From positions 186,001-250,000 of the forward strand of contig NZ_QNRC01000004.1 in the NCBI RefSeq assembly GCF_003709565.1: 64,000 nucleotides of DNA. The letters are read 5' to 3'. Under the pieces are notes generated by a model. The model did no database searches. It was not told the DNA's origin and saw only the letters and a program-made list of their open reading frames with translations. The stretch's first letter is position 1, and each line of letters opens with the position of its first letter. Made by a program: the position numbers and the translations under genes. The DNA comes from Paracoccus sigandri. Its GTDB lineage: Bacteria > Pseudomonadota > Alphaproteobacteria > Rhodobacterales > Rhodobacteraceae. Of this stretch, positions 7,218 to 15,696 are shown one piece after another.

Positions 7218-8090
7218 TCAGACCTTTTTCCGGCGACCGAACAGGCGGCCCAGAAGATTGCCGATTGTAACATGGAGCGGCGGCCGGATCTCGCCCCGAT
7301 TGAGGACCAGCCCGACCAGCCGGGTGCGCCCTTCGAACAGCCGCTCGGCCTCGCGCAGGTCGGCGGCGGTGGTCACGGTGCCGTCGGCCACCAGCAGCAG
7401 CCCGTCCAGTTCCGGCAGGAAGGACAGCGTCTGGTCGTTGCCCAGCAGCGGCGGCAGGTCGTAAAGCTCGACGGTGGGGCCGTAATGGTCGCGGATCTCG
7501 CGCAGCGCCAGGCCGGTGTCCGGTTCCTGCAGCAGCTCGGCGCTGTGCTGGACGGGCTGGCTGTTCAGCATCACCGCCAGGTTGTCGGTGACCAGGCGCA
7601 GATGCTCGATCGCCGGGCGGTTGCCGGCCAGCACGTCGCCGAGCGGGCCGGGGGCGGTGGCGCCGAACAGCCGCGCCAGGGCCGGGTTGCGCAGGTCGAA
7701 ATCGGCCAGCATTACCCGCGTGCTGGGGCGCCGCGCCATCGACAGCGCCAGGTTGGCGGCCACGAAGCTGGCGCCGCAACCCGCCGTCGGCCCGCAGACG
7801 CCCAGCCGCAGGATGCCATGTTCCAGCATCGCCCCGCCGACCATGGTGCGCAGGAAATCGAAGCGGGCGACGATGTCGCTGTCGTCGCCATCGACGAACA
7901 GATAATGCCGCTCCAGCGTGCCAGGATCCAGCTTCAGCCGCCGCAGCCCCGTCCAATGGGCCAGCTGCTCGGCCTCGTTGAAGCTGATCTGGTCGGCAAG
8001 CGAGCGGTCCAGGCGCAGGCGCGCCACCTTCGCAGGCGGATTTTCCGTCTGGGCCTGTTCCTTCGGCGTTTCCTGCGAAATAGAATTCAT
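7218..8090 (-). CDS. CpsD/CapB-like exopolysaccharide ATPase with defective Walker A
   Basis: A 290-residue cytoplasmic protein of the P-loop family that partners Wzz proteins (BY-kinase or Exo-type ATPase). Residues about 95-135 show the fold: 'GVCGPTAGCGAS' (Walker A region), 'VAANLALSM' and 'VMLADFDLRNP' (Walker A'/B). The Walker lysine is missing: position 107 is Ala where families carry GKS/GKT. There is no C-terminal tyrosine cluster. It may be a regulatory, non-hydrolysing homologue. It starts at the ATG at 8090 (a GTG precedes it) and is followed directly by the Wzz gene. Confidence 0.82.
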   Translation of the reverse strand: MNSISQETPKEQAQTENPPAKVARLRLDRSLADQISFNEAEQLAHWTGLRRLKLDPGTLERHYLFVDGDDSDIVARFDFLRTMVGGAMLEHGILRLGVCGPTAGCGASFVAANLALSMARRPSTRVMLADFDLRNPALARLFGATAPGPLGDVLAGNRPAIEHLRLVTDNLAVMLNSQPVQHSAELLQEPDTGLALREIRDHYGPTVELYDLPPLLGNDQTLSFLPELDGLLLVADGTVTTAADLREAERLFEGRTRLVGLVLNRGEIRPPLHVTIGNLLGRLFGRRKKV

Positions 8091-8188
8091 CACGCGTACC
8101 CGCTTGGTGGCCAGTCGTCAGAATGGCGCATCTTGGGGTTCAGTAACAGATATGGACTGGGAATCAATTTATACATTAGCTCATGGTC

Positions 8189-8228
8189 CAGTGACCTGTT
8201 ATGCGCGAAAACGGTCATGCGGTCACTG
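8189..8228. promoter_or_regulatory. Inverted repeat in the divergent promoter region of the polysaccharide genes
   Basis: The 154-base gap 8091-8244 separates the divergent Wzz/CpsD pair from the GT2 gene and must hold both promoters. It is AT-richer than its surroundings. It contains a perfect 8-base inverted repeat, CAGTGACC (8189-8196) and GGTCACTG (8221-8228). A related GGTCATGC lies at 8213-8220. A regulator site is likely; the protein is unknown. Confidence 0.4.
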
Positions 8229-8244
8229 TGCTTGGTAGGGTCCG

Positions 8245-9255
8245 ATGGTGGAACAAGACGGGAATTTCGGCAAGCCCCTGCCGGCGGTCGACGCGATCGT
8301 GATCGGCCGGAACGAGGGCGGGCGGCTGATCGATTGCCTTGCCTCGCTGCAGGCGGCGGGGATTCGGCGGCTGATCTATGTCGATTCAGGTTCCAGCGAC
8401 GGCAGCCCCGAGGCCGCCCGCGCCGCCGGGGCCGAGGTGGTGGCGCTGGACATGACCCGGCCCTTCACCGCCGCGCGGGCGCGCAATGCCGGGCTGGCGC
8501 TGATCCGCGACGGGGGCGCGCTGCCGGATTTCGTGCATTTCATCGATGGCGACTGCCAGTTGCAGCCCGGCTGGCTGCAGGCGGCCTGCGACTTCCTGTC
8601 GCAGCATCCGCAGGCCGTGGTTGCCTGCGGGCGGCGGCGCGAGCGTTTCCCCGAGGCCTCGGTCTACAACCGGCTGTGCGACCTGGAATGGGACACGCCG
8701 GTCGGCGAGGCCGCGGCCTGCGGCGGCGATGCGCTGATGCGGACCGGGCCGATTCTGGCCTCGGGCGGCTATCGCGACGATCTGATCGCGGGCGAGGAGC
8801 CCGAGCTGTGCCTGCGCCTGCGCCGGGCCGGCGGGCAGGTCTGGCGGCTGGATCACGAGATGACGCTGCATGACGCGGCGATGACCCGGTTTTCCCAATG
8901 GTGGCGGCGCAGCCGGCGCGCCGGCCATGCCTTCGCCGAGGGCGCGGCGCTGCATGGCAGCGGGCCCGAGCGGCACTGGGTGGCCGAGACCCGGCGCGCG
9001 CTGGCCTGGGGCGCGATCCTGCCGCTGGCGATCCTGGCGGTGCTGTTCGTCTCGCCCTCGCTGGCGCTGCTGATGGCGCTGGCCTATCCGGCCCAGGTCC
9101 TGCGGCTGGCGGCGCGGCGCGGCGTCTCGCAGGCCCTGTCCTGGCAGGTCGCCGTCTTCACCGTGCTGGGCAAGTTCGCCGAGGCGCAGGGCGTGCTGTC
9201 CTTCTGGAAGAACCGGCTGCTGGGCCGCCGCGGCGGGCTGATCGAATACAAGTAG
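8245..9255 (+). CDS. Family 2 glycosyltransferase
   Basis: A 336-residue inverting GT-A glycosyltransferase. 'AIVIGRNEGGRL' at the N-terminus binds nucleotide sugar, 'HFIDGDCQ' near residue 97-104 carries the metal-binding DxD, and 'GEEPELCLRLRR' near 180 supplies the catalytic acid region. The C-terminal third has two hydrophobic segments (about 250-285) that should anchor it to the inner membrane. It is divergent from the Wzz/CpsD pair and probably builds the repeat unit of the same polysaccharide. Donor and acceptor cannot be deduced. Confidence 0.9.
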   Translation: MVEQDGNFGKPLPAVDAIVIGRNEGGRLIDCLASLQAAGIRRLIYVDSGSSDGSPEAARAAGAEVVALDMTRPFTAARARNAGLALIRDGGALPDFVHFIDGDCQLQPGWLQAACDFLSQHPQAVVACGRRRERFPEASVYNRLCDLEWDTPVGEAAACGGDALMRTGPILASGGYRDDLIAGEEPELCLRLRRAGGQVWRLDHEMTLHDAAMTRFSQWWRRSRRAGHAFAEGAALHGSGPERHWVAETRRALAWGAILPLAILAVLFVSPSLALLMALAYPAQVLRLAARRGVSQALSWQVAVFTVLGKFAEAQGVLSFWKNRLLGRRGGLIEYK

Positions 9256-9264
9256 GCGGCCGGC

Positions 9265-10020
9265 TCAGCCGGATCTGCGCTGGCGCAGGGCGGCCATCGT
9301 CTCGCCCGGCAGGATCGCGGCGCAGCGGGCATAGCGCGGCACCAGCCGGCGCGGCGCCGACAGCATCCGCCAGACCCATTCCAGCGCCAGCCGCCTGACC
9401 CAGAGCGGCGCCCGCCGCTGGTTCCCGGCCAGGAAATCCAGCCCCGCGCCGACCGAGGCGAAGCCGATCCCCGGCACCTCGCGCCGCCCGCGCGCGGCCA
9501 GCATTTCCTGGCGCGGCGCGCCCATGGCCAGAAAGCACATCCGCGCGCCGCTGGCCTCGATCTGCCGCAGCAGTTCCCCGGCGGCATCGGAGGCGGCGTC
9601 GAAGCCCATCGGCGGCGCGATCGTCGCCGCGATCCGCGCGCCGGGCACGCGCGCGCGCAGCGCCTGCGCCGCGGCCTCCAGCGCCTCGGCGGTGCTGCCG
9701 ACCAGGGCCAGGGGCACCTCCTCCTCGGCGGCCAGCTGCACCAGCGGGACCACCAGATCCGAGCCGGGCACCAGGCCGACCGGCCGGCCTGCCAGCCGCG
9801 ACAGCCAGACGATGGGATTGCCGTCCGCCACCACCAGGTCCTGCGCCGCATAGGCGGCCCGGAAGCCGGGATCGCTGCGCAGCTTCACCAGATGGTCCAG
9901 GTTGATGGTCGCCAGCGCGAAGCCTTCGCCCGCGCGCCAGCGGCGGCGGATCTCGGCCAGAAGCGCGGGCTGGTCGGGCATGTTCAGCGTGATCCGGTGG
10001 TCGGCATAGTCGAATTGCAT
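9265..10020 (-). CDS. WecG/TagA/CpsF family glycosyltransferase
   Basis: A 251-residue GT26-type enzyme. Family hallmarks are 'INLDHLVKLRSD', 'VVADGNPIVWLSR', 'PGSDLV' near the middle, and the C-terminal block 'FLAMGAPRQEML' followed by 'GVGAxLDFLAGxxxRAP'-like residues ('GAGLDFLAGNQRRAP') and 'EWxWR'. Members transfer a hexosamine derivative to a lipid-linked sugar in O-antigen, teichoic-acid linkage or EPS synthesis. It is convergent with the GT2 gene (10 bases apart) and belongs to the same locus. Confidence 0.92.
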   Translation of the reverse strand: MQFDYADHRITLNMPDQPALLAEIRRRWRAGEGFALATINLDHLVKLRSDPGFRAAYAAQDLVVADGNPIVWLSRLAGRPVGLVPGSDLVVPLVQLAAEEEVPLALVGSTAEALEAAAQALRARVPGARIAATIAPPMGFDAASDAAGELLRQIEASGARMCFLAMGAPRQEMLAARGRREVPGIGFASVGAGLDFLAGNQRRAPLWVRRLALEWVWRMLSAPRRLVPRYARCAAILPGETMAALRQRRSG

Positions 10021-10177
10021 CGCTCATCCATCTCTGCGGCCCCGATTCGGGGCAAGCCCGCAAATCCGCTGCATTTTAGGCGCCCACGGGTCCGGCGGGC
10101 GCCGGCGGCGCTTTTGCGGCTCTTCGTCCCGTGCTATGGGGCATGTGTCAAGCCTTCAAGCCGGATGCCCGCGGCCG

Positions 10178-11626
10178 ATGCCCAATGTCCTTGCGACCCT
10201 GATGCTGCTGATATGGCCGCTGGTGACGGTGGCCATGTATGCGCAGATGCCGGTGCAGCGGGCGGTCGTCTGGTCGGTCCTCAGCGCCTATCTGATCCTG
10301 CCCGCCGCGACCGAGATCGACCTGCCGCTGATTCCGGGTCTCAGCAAATACATGATCCCGGCCTTCTTCGGCTATATCGCGGCCTGCGCCACGCAGGGGC
10401 GGCTGATCCCGCTGATCCCGCGCAGCGCGCTGGCGCGGCTGTTTCTGGCGATGGTGATCTTCGGGACCATCGGCACGGTGCTGACCAATGCCGATCCGGT
10501 CTTCGTCAATCGTGAAACGATCATTCCCGCCCTGCGCCCCTATGACGCGCTGTCGATGGTGATGAACCACCTGGGCTGGCTGCTGATCTGGGCGCTGGCG
10601 CGGGAATTCCTGACCGATCGCGAGGGGGTGATGCTGTTTGCCCGCGCGCTGGTCGTCTCGTTCCTGATCTATTCGGTGCCGATGCTCTACGAGATCAGGA
10701 TGTCGCCGCAGCTGCACCGGATGATCTACGGCTTCTTCCAGCATGATTTCGGCCAGATGATGCGGCAGGGCGGCTTCCGGCCGATCGTCTTCCTGGAACA
10801 CGGGCTGTGGGTGGCGATCCTGACCGCGATGGCCTTCCTGACGGCGCTGGTGCTGGCGCGGGACGCCGCGCCGGGGCAGAAGGCCGGCTGGTATCGCGCC
10901 GGCGCCTATCTGGGCGTGCTGCTGGTCCTGTGCAAGAGCATCGCGGCGCTGATCTATGCCGCCGCCCTGCTGCCGGTCTTCCTGTGGGGCCGGGCGCGGC
11001 TGATGCTGCGGGTGGCGGTGCTGATCAGCATCCTGATCCTGGCCTTCCCGATGCTGCGCGGCGCCGGGCTGATCCCGACCGACGAGATGGTCGAGATGGT
11101 GGCCGGCTTCTCGGCCGATCGCGCCCAGTCGCTGGGGTTCAGGTTCCATCACGAGGATGCCTTCCTGGACCGCGCGGCCGAACGCCCGGTCTTCGGCTGG
11201 GGCGGCTGGGGGCGCAACGCGACCTACGATCCGCTGACCGGAGAGAACCTGTCGGTCGCCGACGGGCAGTGGATCATCTCGATCGGGATCTCGGGCTATG
11301 TCGGCTTCATCGGCTATTTCGGATTGCTGGCGGCGCCGATCTTCCTGATGGGCCGCGCCTATCGCCGCGCCGGGCGCGAGGTGCCGGTCCTGGCCGCGGG
11401 GATGGCGCTGGTGCTGGCGGTGAACCTGGTGGACCTGCTGCCGAACGCGACGCTGACCCCGGTGACATGGCTGCTGACCGGCGGCCTGCTGGGCTATCTG
11501 GAGCGGCTGGGGCAGGGCGCCTCCGAGCCCGAATCGCCCGTCGCCGCCTCTGCCGCGCCCCGCCGCCGCAATTTCGCCGGCCTGGTGGGCGCCACCACGC
11601 CGATGGGGCCGCGCAGCCTGCTCTGA
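10178..11626 (+). CDS. Polysaccharide polymerase/O-antigen-ligase-like membrane protein
   Basis: A 482-residue polytopic protein. The ATG at 10178 ('MPNVLATLMLLIW') places the first membrane span at the very N-terminus; an ATG at 10136 would add 14 polar residues. About ten hydrophobic segments are visible. A large external loop around residues 315-375 holds 'FRFHHEDAFLDRAAE' and 'GWGGWGRN', similar in layout to the long loop of Wzy/WaaL/EpsE-type proteins. It probably polymerises or ligates the polysaccharide made by the neighbouring transferases. Confidence 0.8.
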   Translation: MPNVLATLMLLIWPLVTVAMYAQMPVQRAVVWSVLSAYLILPAATEIDLPLIPGLSKYMIPAFFGYIAACATQGRLIPLIPRSALARLFLAMVIFGTIGTVLTNADPVFVNRETIIPALRPYDALSMVMNHLGWLLIWALAREFLTDREGVMLFARALVVSFLIYSVPMLYEIRMSPQLHRMIYGFFQHDFGQMMRQGGFRPIVFLEHGLWVAILTAMAFLTALVLARDAAPGQKAGWYRAGAYLGVLLVLCKSIAALIYAAALLPVFLWGRARLMLRVAVLISILILAFPMLRGAGLIPTDEMVEMVAGFSADRAQSLGFRFHHEDAFLDRAAERPVFGWGGWGRNATYDPLTGENLSVADGQWIISIGISGYVGFIGYFGLLAAPIFLMGRAYRRAGREVPVLAAGMALVLAVNLVDLLPNATLTPVTWLLTGGLLGYLERLGQGASEPESPVAASAAPRRRNFAGLVGATTPMGPRSLL

Positions 11627-11627
11627 A

Positions 11628-11672
11628 GCATTTCCAGCAAAAAGGGGCTGCCGGTCCTGCGGCTGGAAATGC
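11628..11672. terminator. Inverted repeat between convergent genes
   Basis: GCATTTCCAGC at 11628-11638 and GCTGGAAATGC at 11662-11672 form a perfect 11-base stem with a 23-base loop that contains AAAAAGGGG. It lies between the polymerase-like gene (plus) and the acyltransferase (minus), so it can serve both strands. A third ATTTCCAGC copy follows at the acyltransferase stop. Confidence 0.5.
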
Positions 11673-11683
11673 GCATGAACAGG

Positions 11684-12553
11684 CTATTTCCAGCGGCGGT
11701 GGATCCAGAACCACTGGTCCATGTGGCGGCGGATCAGCGCCTCCAGGTCGTCGTTCAGCGCCTGCATCATCGCGCGCGGCTCGCCATGTTCGACCGGCGT
11801 GCCGACATGGACGCGAAAGCTCAGCCCGTCGGGCTGGCGGATGCCGTTGATCGGCAGCAGCAGCGCATCGTTGCGGATCGCCAGCTCGGCCGGGGTCAGC
11901 ACGGTGCTGGTCGGCAGGTCGAAGAAGCTCAGCTCGGCCCCGTGATGGTCGTACTGGTCGAAACCCAGCGCCAGCCAGCCGCCGCCCTTCAGGAAGCGCA
12001 GCATCGCCGCCAGCCCGGCGCGGCCGCGCGGAAACAGCGGCTCGGCGATGGCGGTGATGGCCGGGACGTAATGGCTGTTGAAGGCCTTGTTGTTCATCGG
12101 CCGATACAGCGCGCCGACCGGCCAGCCGCGCGCCACCAGCGTCGCCCGCATTGCGTCGTAATTGCCGAAATGCGCGCAGGCCAGGATCACCGGGCGGTGG
12201 CTGTCGAAAGCCGCCTCCAGCGCGGCAAGGCCCGGCCCCTCGATCACCGCCGAGGCGCGGATGCGGTCGGTGAATTCCTCGCCCGAATAGATCTCGGCCA
12301 GCGACCGGCCGGCATTGTCGGGAACGGCGCGGACCAGCGCCTCGACCTCGGCCGCGCTCAGGTCGGGCCGGGCCAGCGCCAGGTTGTCGCGGATCCGCCG
12401 CCGCCAGCCCGCCACCGGCGCGATCACCCGCGAGAAGAACCAGCCCACCGCCGGAATCCGCCGGGGGTAGGGCAGCAGCCGCGCCAGGGCCATCAGCCCC
12501 AGGAAGGCGCCATTGGCCAGCCGGTCGATGAAGGGAGGGGTGGGTTCGTTCAT
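11684..12553 (-). CDS. LpxL/HtrB-family acyltransferase
   Basis: A 289-residue lipid A or related lysophospholipid acyltransferase that transfers an acyl chain in the inner membrane. The HX4D catalytic box is 'HFGNYD' (His128, Asp133), with 'GALYRPMNNK' and 'GGWLALGFDQYDHHG' as the further substrate-binding blocks. The N-terminal 'NGAFLGLMALARLLP' is a probable membrane helix. The ATG at 12553 overlaps the stop of the upstream DMT transporter by four bases, so the two are co-translated. Confidence 0.88.
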   Translation of the reverse strand: MNEPTPPFIDRLANGAFLGLMALARLLPYPRRIPAVGWFFSRVIAPVAGWRRRIRDNLALARPDLSAAEVEALVRAVPDNAGRSLAEIYSGEEFTDRIRASAVIEGPGLAALEAAFDSHRPVILACAHFGNYDAMRATLVARGWPVGALYRPMNNKAFNSHYVPAITAIAEPLFPRGRAGLAAMLRFLKGGGWLALGFDQYDHHGAELSFFDLPTSTVLTPAELAIRNDALLLPINGIRQPDGLSFRVHVGTPVEHGEPRAMMQALNDDLEALIRRHMDQWFWIHRRWK

Positions 12554-13473
12554 TCTTCCGCCTTCGCCGCGCGGGCCTCTCGCGACCAGACATAAAGCCC
12601 GGCCATGACGATAATCGCCGCCCCGGTGATGGTCCAGCCATCCGGGACCTGCCCGAAGAACAGCCAGCCCCACAGCCCCGCCCACAGCAGGCCGGTATAG
12701 CCGAAGGGCGCCAGCACCCCCGCCTCGGCCATGGCGAAGGCCCGGACCAGGAACCACTGGCTCAGCGTGCCGAAGATCCCCAGCAGCGCGAAGACCCCCA
12801 GGTCGGCGGGATCGATCGGCCGCCAGAAGAAGGGCACCACGGCCGAGGTCAGCACCACCCCCACCACCGCCGACCAGGTGACCGAGATCGCCACCGAATC
12901 GCCGCGCACGCTGCGGGTCAGCAGCGCGCCGATCGCATAGGTGAAGGCGCCGGCCAGCGGCAGCAGCGCGGCCTTGTCGAAAACCCCCATGCCGGGACGG
13001 ATGATGATCATCGCCCCGACCAGCGCCGCCGCGATCCCCATGATCCGGCGCAGCCCGATCCGCTCGCCCAGAAACAGCGCCGCCCCAAGCGTGATCAGCA
13101 CCGGGTTGATGTCCATGATCGCGGTCGCCTCGGCCAGGCCGATATATTGCAGCGAGGTGAAGAACAGCCCGACCGAGGCCAGCTGCATCAGCGCGCGGGC
13201 GAATTGCATCCCCGGCTGGCGGGTGCGCAGCTGCAAGGGCAGGCGCGACCGGAAGATCAGCACGAAGATCAGCAGGTTGCCAAGGAATCGCGCCCAGACC
13301 ACCTGGGCCGGGTGATAGCTCTGCGTCAGGTGCTTCGCGGCGGCATCCATCAGCGTGAAGCCCAGGATGGCCAGCAGCAGCAGCGCGATCCCGACCGGCT
13401 GGTCATTGCCCGGCCTTCGCCGCCCGTCGCGTTCGCGCCCCATCAGCGCGAAGGTCCGCGCCAGAACCCGCAT
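12550..13473 (-). CDS. DMT-superfamily (EamA) transporter
   Basis: A 307-residue inner-membrane protein with ten predicted spans in two EamA halves, e.g. 'GIALLLLAILGFTLMDAAAKH' in the first and 'YTGLLWAGLWGWLFFGQVPDGW' near the C-terminus. The start at 13473 follows a GGAAGGGGGA ribosome site; an upstream ATG at 13530 would add an unlikely 19-residue leader. The substrate is unknown. Coupling to an acyltransferase raises the possibility of a lipid or acyl-precursor role, but DMT exporters are often metabolite efflux pumps. Confidence 0.9.
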   Translation of the reverse strand: MRVLARTFALMGRERDGRRRPGNDQPVGIALLLLAILGFTLMDAAAKHLTQSYHPAQVVWARFLGNLLIFVLIFRSRLPLQLRTRQPGMQFARALMQLASVGLFFTSLQYIGLAEATAIMDINPVLITLGAALFLGERIGLRRIMGIAAALVGAMIIIRPGMGVFDKAALLPLAGAFTYAIGALLTRSVRGDSVAISVTWSAVVGVVLTSAVVPFFWRPIDPADLGVFALLGIFGTLSQWFLVRAFAMAEAGVLAPFGYTGLLWAGLWGWLFFGQVPDGWTITGAAIIVMAGLYVWSREARAAKAEE

Positions 13474-13558
13474 CAGATCCCCCTTCCGCAAACGGCCGGA
13501 CAAATGCCCGGCCGCTTCTTCGTTGTCCAAATACCCCCGCCGGAGGCGGACGCTCGCC

Positions 13559-15583
13559 TCACAGCAATGCCCTGGCCTTCTCGACCACGGCCTCGGCGGT
13601 GATGCCGAATTCCCGGTAAAGCGTCGGCGCCGGGGCCGAGGCGCCGAAGCCGGTCATGCCGACGAAATCCGATTTCTCCTCGCGCCCGCGCTCGCCCAGC
13701 AGCAGCCAGTCCCAGGGCTGGCGGATGGCGGCCTCGACGGCGACGCGCACCGTGCCCTCGGGCAGCACCTCGCGGCGGTAATCGGCGGATTGCGCCCGGA
13801 ACAGCTCCATCGAGGGGACCGAGACGACGCGGGTCGGCGTGCCGCCCGCCTCCAGCGCCTCGCGGGCCTCGACGGCGATCTCGACCTCGGATCCGGTGGC
13901 CATCAGCACCACGGCGGGCGCCCCGCCCGATGCCTCGCGCAGCACATAGGCGCCCTTGGCGGACAGGTTCTCGGCCGAGGCCTCGTCGCGCAGCAGCGGC
14001 AGGTTCTGGCGCGACAGGGCCAGGACCGAGGGCGTCGATTCCTGCGACAGCGCGATCTCCCAGGCCTCGGCGGTCTCGACCTGGTCGCAGGGGCGCAGGG
14101 TCAGCGTGTTCGGCGTGGCGCGGCAGATCGCCAGATGCTCGACCGGCTGGTGGGTCGGGCCGTCCTCGCCCAGCCCGATGCTGTCATGGGTCATCACATA
14201 GACCACCGGCAGCCCCATCAGCGCCGACAGCCGCATCGCGCCGCGGGCATAGTCGGTGAAGCACAGGAAGGTGCCGCCATAGGGGCGGAAGCCGCCATGC
14301 AGCCAGATGCCGTTCATCGCGGCGGCCATGCCATGTTCGCGGATGCCGTAATGGACATAGCGGCCCAGCCGGTTCTGGGCGTTGAAGATGCCCTGGTCCG
14401 AGGTCCTGGTGTTGTTCGACCCGGTCAGGTCGGCCGAGCCGCCGAAGTTTTCCGGCATATGCGGGTTCAGCACTTCCAGCACGTTCTCGCTGGCCTTGCG
14501 GGTGGCGACCTTGGGCTTGGCATCCACCGTCTGCTTCTTCAGCGCGGCGATGGCCGGGGCCAGATGCGGGTTCACCTCGTCGCCGATGCGGCGGCTGAAC
14601 TCGTCGCGGGCATCGGCAGCCAGCGCGTCGACGCGGGCGTTCCAGGCCTTGCGGGCCTCGGCCCCCTTCGCGCCGATCGCGCGCCAGTCGGCGGCGATGT
14701 CCTCGGGGATCTCGAAGGCCACGCCCTCCCAGCCATAGGCCTTGCGGGTGGCGGCGATCTCCTCGGCCCCCAGGGGCGAGCCATGGGCCTTGGCGCTGTC
14801 GGCCTTGGTGGGCGCGCCGAAGCCGATGACGGTCTTGCAGGAGACCAGCACCGGGCGGCCGTCTTCCTGTTTCGCCTGGGTCAGGGCGCGGTCGATGTCG
14901 GCGGCGTCATGGCCGTCGCATTCCAGCACCCGCCAGCCCGAAGCGGCGAAGCGCGCCAGCTGGTCGGTGCGGTCCGACAGGCTGACCCGGCCGTCGATGG
15001 TGATGTCGTTGTTGTCCCACAAGACGATCAGCCGGCCCAGGCCCTGCGCGCCCGCCAGGCCCACGGCCTCCTGGCTGATGCCCTCCATCAGGCAGCCGTC
15101 TCCGGCGATGACCCAGGTGCGGTGGTCGCACAGGTCCGCGCCGAATTCGGCCCGCATCGCCTCTTCGGCCATGGCCATGCCGACCGAGGTCGCAAGGCCC
15201 TGGCCCAGGGGGCCGGTGGTGGTCTCGACGCCCTCGACATGGCCGTATTCGGGATGGCCCGCCGTGATCGCGCCCCATTGGCGGAAGTTGCGGATCTGCT
15301 CCAGCGACATCTGCTCGTATCCGGTCAGGTGCAGCAGCGCATAGATCAGCATCGAGCCATGGCCCGCCGACAGCACGAAGCGGTCGCGGTCGAACCAGTT
15401 GGGTGCCGAGGCGTCGAATTTCAGGTGGTTGCGGAACAGCACGGTCGCCACGTCGGCCATGCCCATCGGCATGCCGGGATGGCCGGAATTGGCGGCCTCG
15501 ACCGCATCCATCGCCAGGACGCGGATCGCGCTGGCCAGTTTCCAGTGTTCGGGGTCGGCCTTGCGGCGGGCGGCGATGTCCAT
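13559..15583 (-). CDS. tkt: Transketolase
   Basis: A 674-residue cytosolic thiamine-diphosphate enzyme moving two-carbon units in the pentose phosphate pathway. Evidence: '[13 protein letters not shown]' near residue 33, '[13 protein letters not shown]' (ThDP/Mg site) near 155-167, and the transketolase signature '[19 protein letters not shown]' near 455-475. The length fits the family. The ATG at 15583 begins '[13 protein letters not shown]'; the longer upstream frame has no ribosome site. It is probably monocistronic. Confidence 0.97.
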   Translation of the reverse strand: MDIAARRKADPEHWKLASAIRVLAMDAVEAANSGHPGMPMGMADVATVLFRNHLKFDASAPNWFDRDRFVLSAGHGSMLIYALLHLTGYEQMSLEQIRNFRQWGAITAGHPEYGHVEGVETTTGPLGQGLATSVGMAMAEEAMRAEFGADLCDHRTWVIAGDGCLMEGISQEAVGLAGAQGLGRLIVLWDNNDITIDGRVSLSDRTDQLARFAASGWRVLECDGHDAADIDRALTQAKQEDGRPVLVSCKTVIGFGAPTKADSAKAHGSPLGAEEIAATRKAYGWEGVAFEIPEDIAADWRAIGAKGAEARKAWNARVDALAADARDEFSRRIGDEVNPHLAPAIAALKKQTVDAKPKVATRKASENVLEVLNPHMPENFGGSADLTGSNNTRTSDQGIFNAQNRLGRYVHYGIREHGMAAAMNGIWLHGGFRPYGGTFLCFTDYARGAMRLSALMGLPVVYVMTHDSIGLGEDGPTHQPVEHLAICRATPNTLTLRPCDQVETAEAWEIALSQESTPSVLALSRQNLPLLRDEASAENLSAKGAYVLREASGGAPAVVLMATGSEVEIAVEAREALEAGGTPTRVVSVPSMELFRAQSADYRREVLPEGTVRVAVEAAIRQPWDWLLLGERGREEKSDFVGMTGFGASAPAPTLYREFGITAEAVVEKARALL

Positions 15584-15696
15584 GGCGGTCCCTCTGGGCT
15601 TTCGGTGGCTTTGCTGACCTGTTAGGGGCGAAGCCCGGCGGTTGCAAGCGCAAGGGCACGCGGCTAGGGTCCCGCGCAAGCAGGACGAGGACAACC

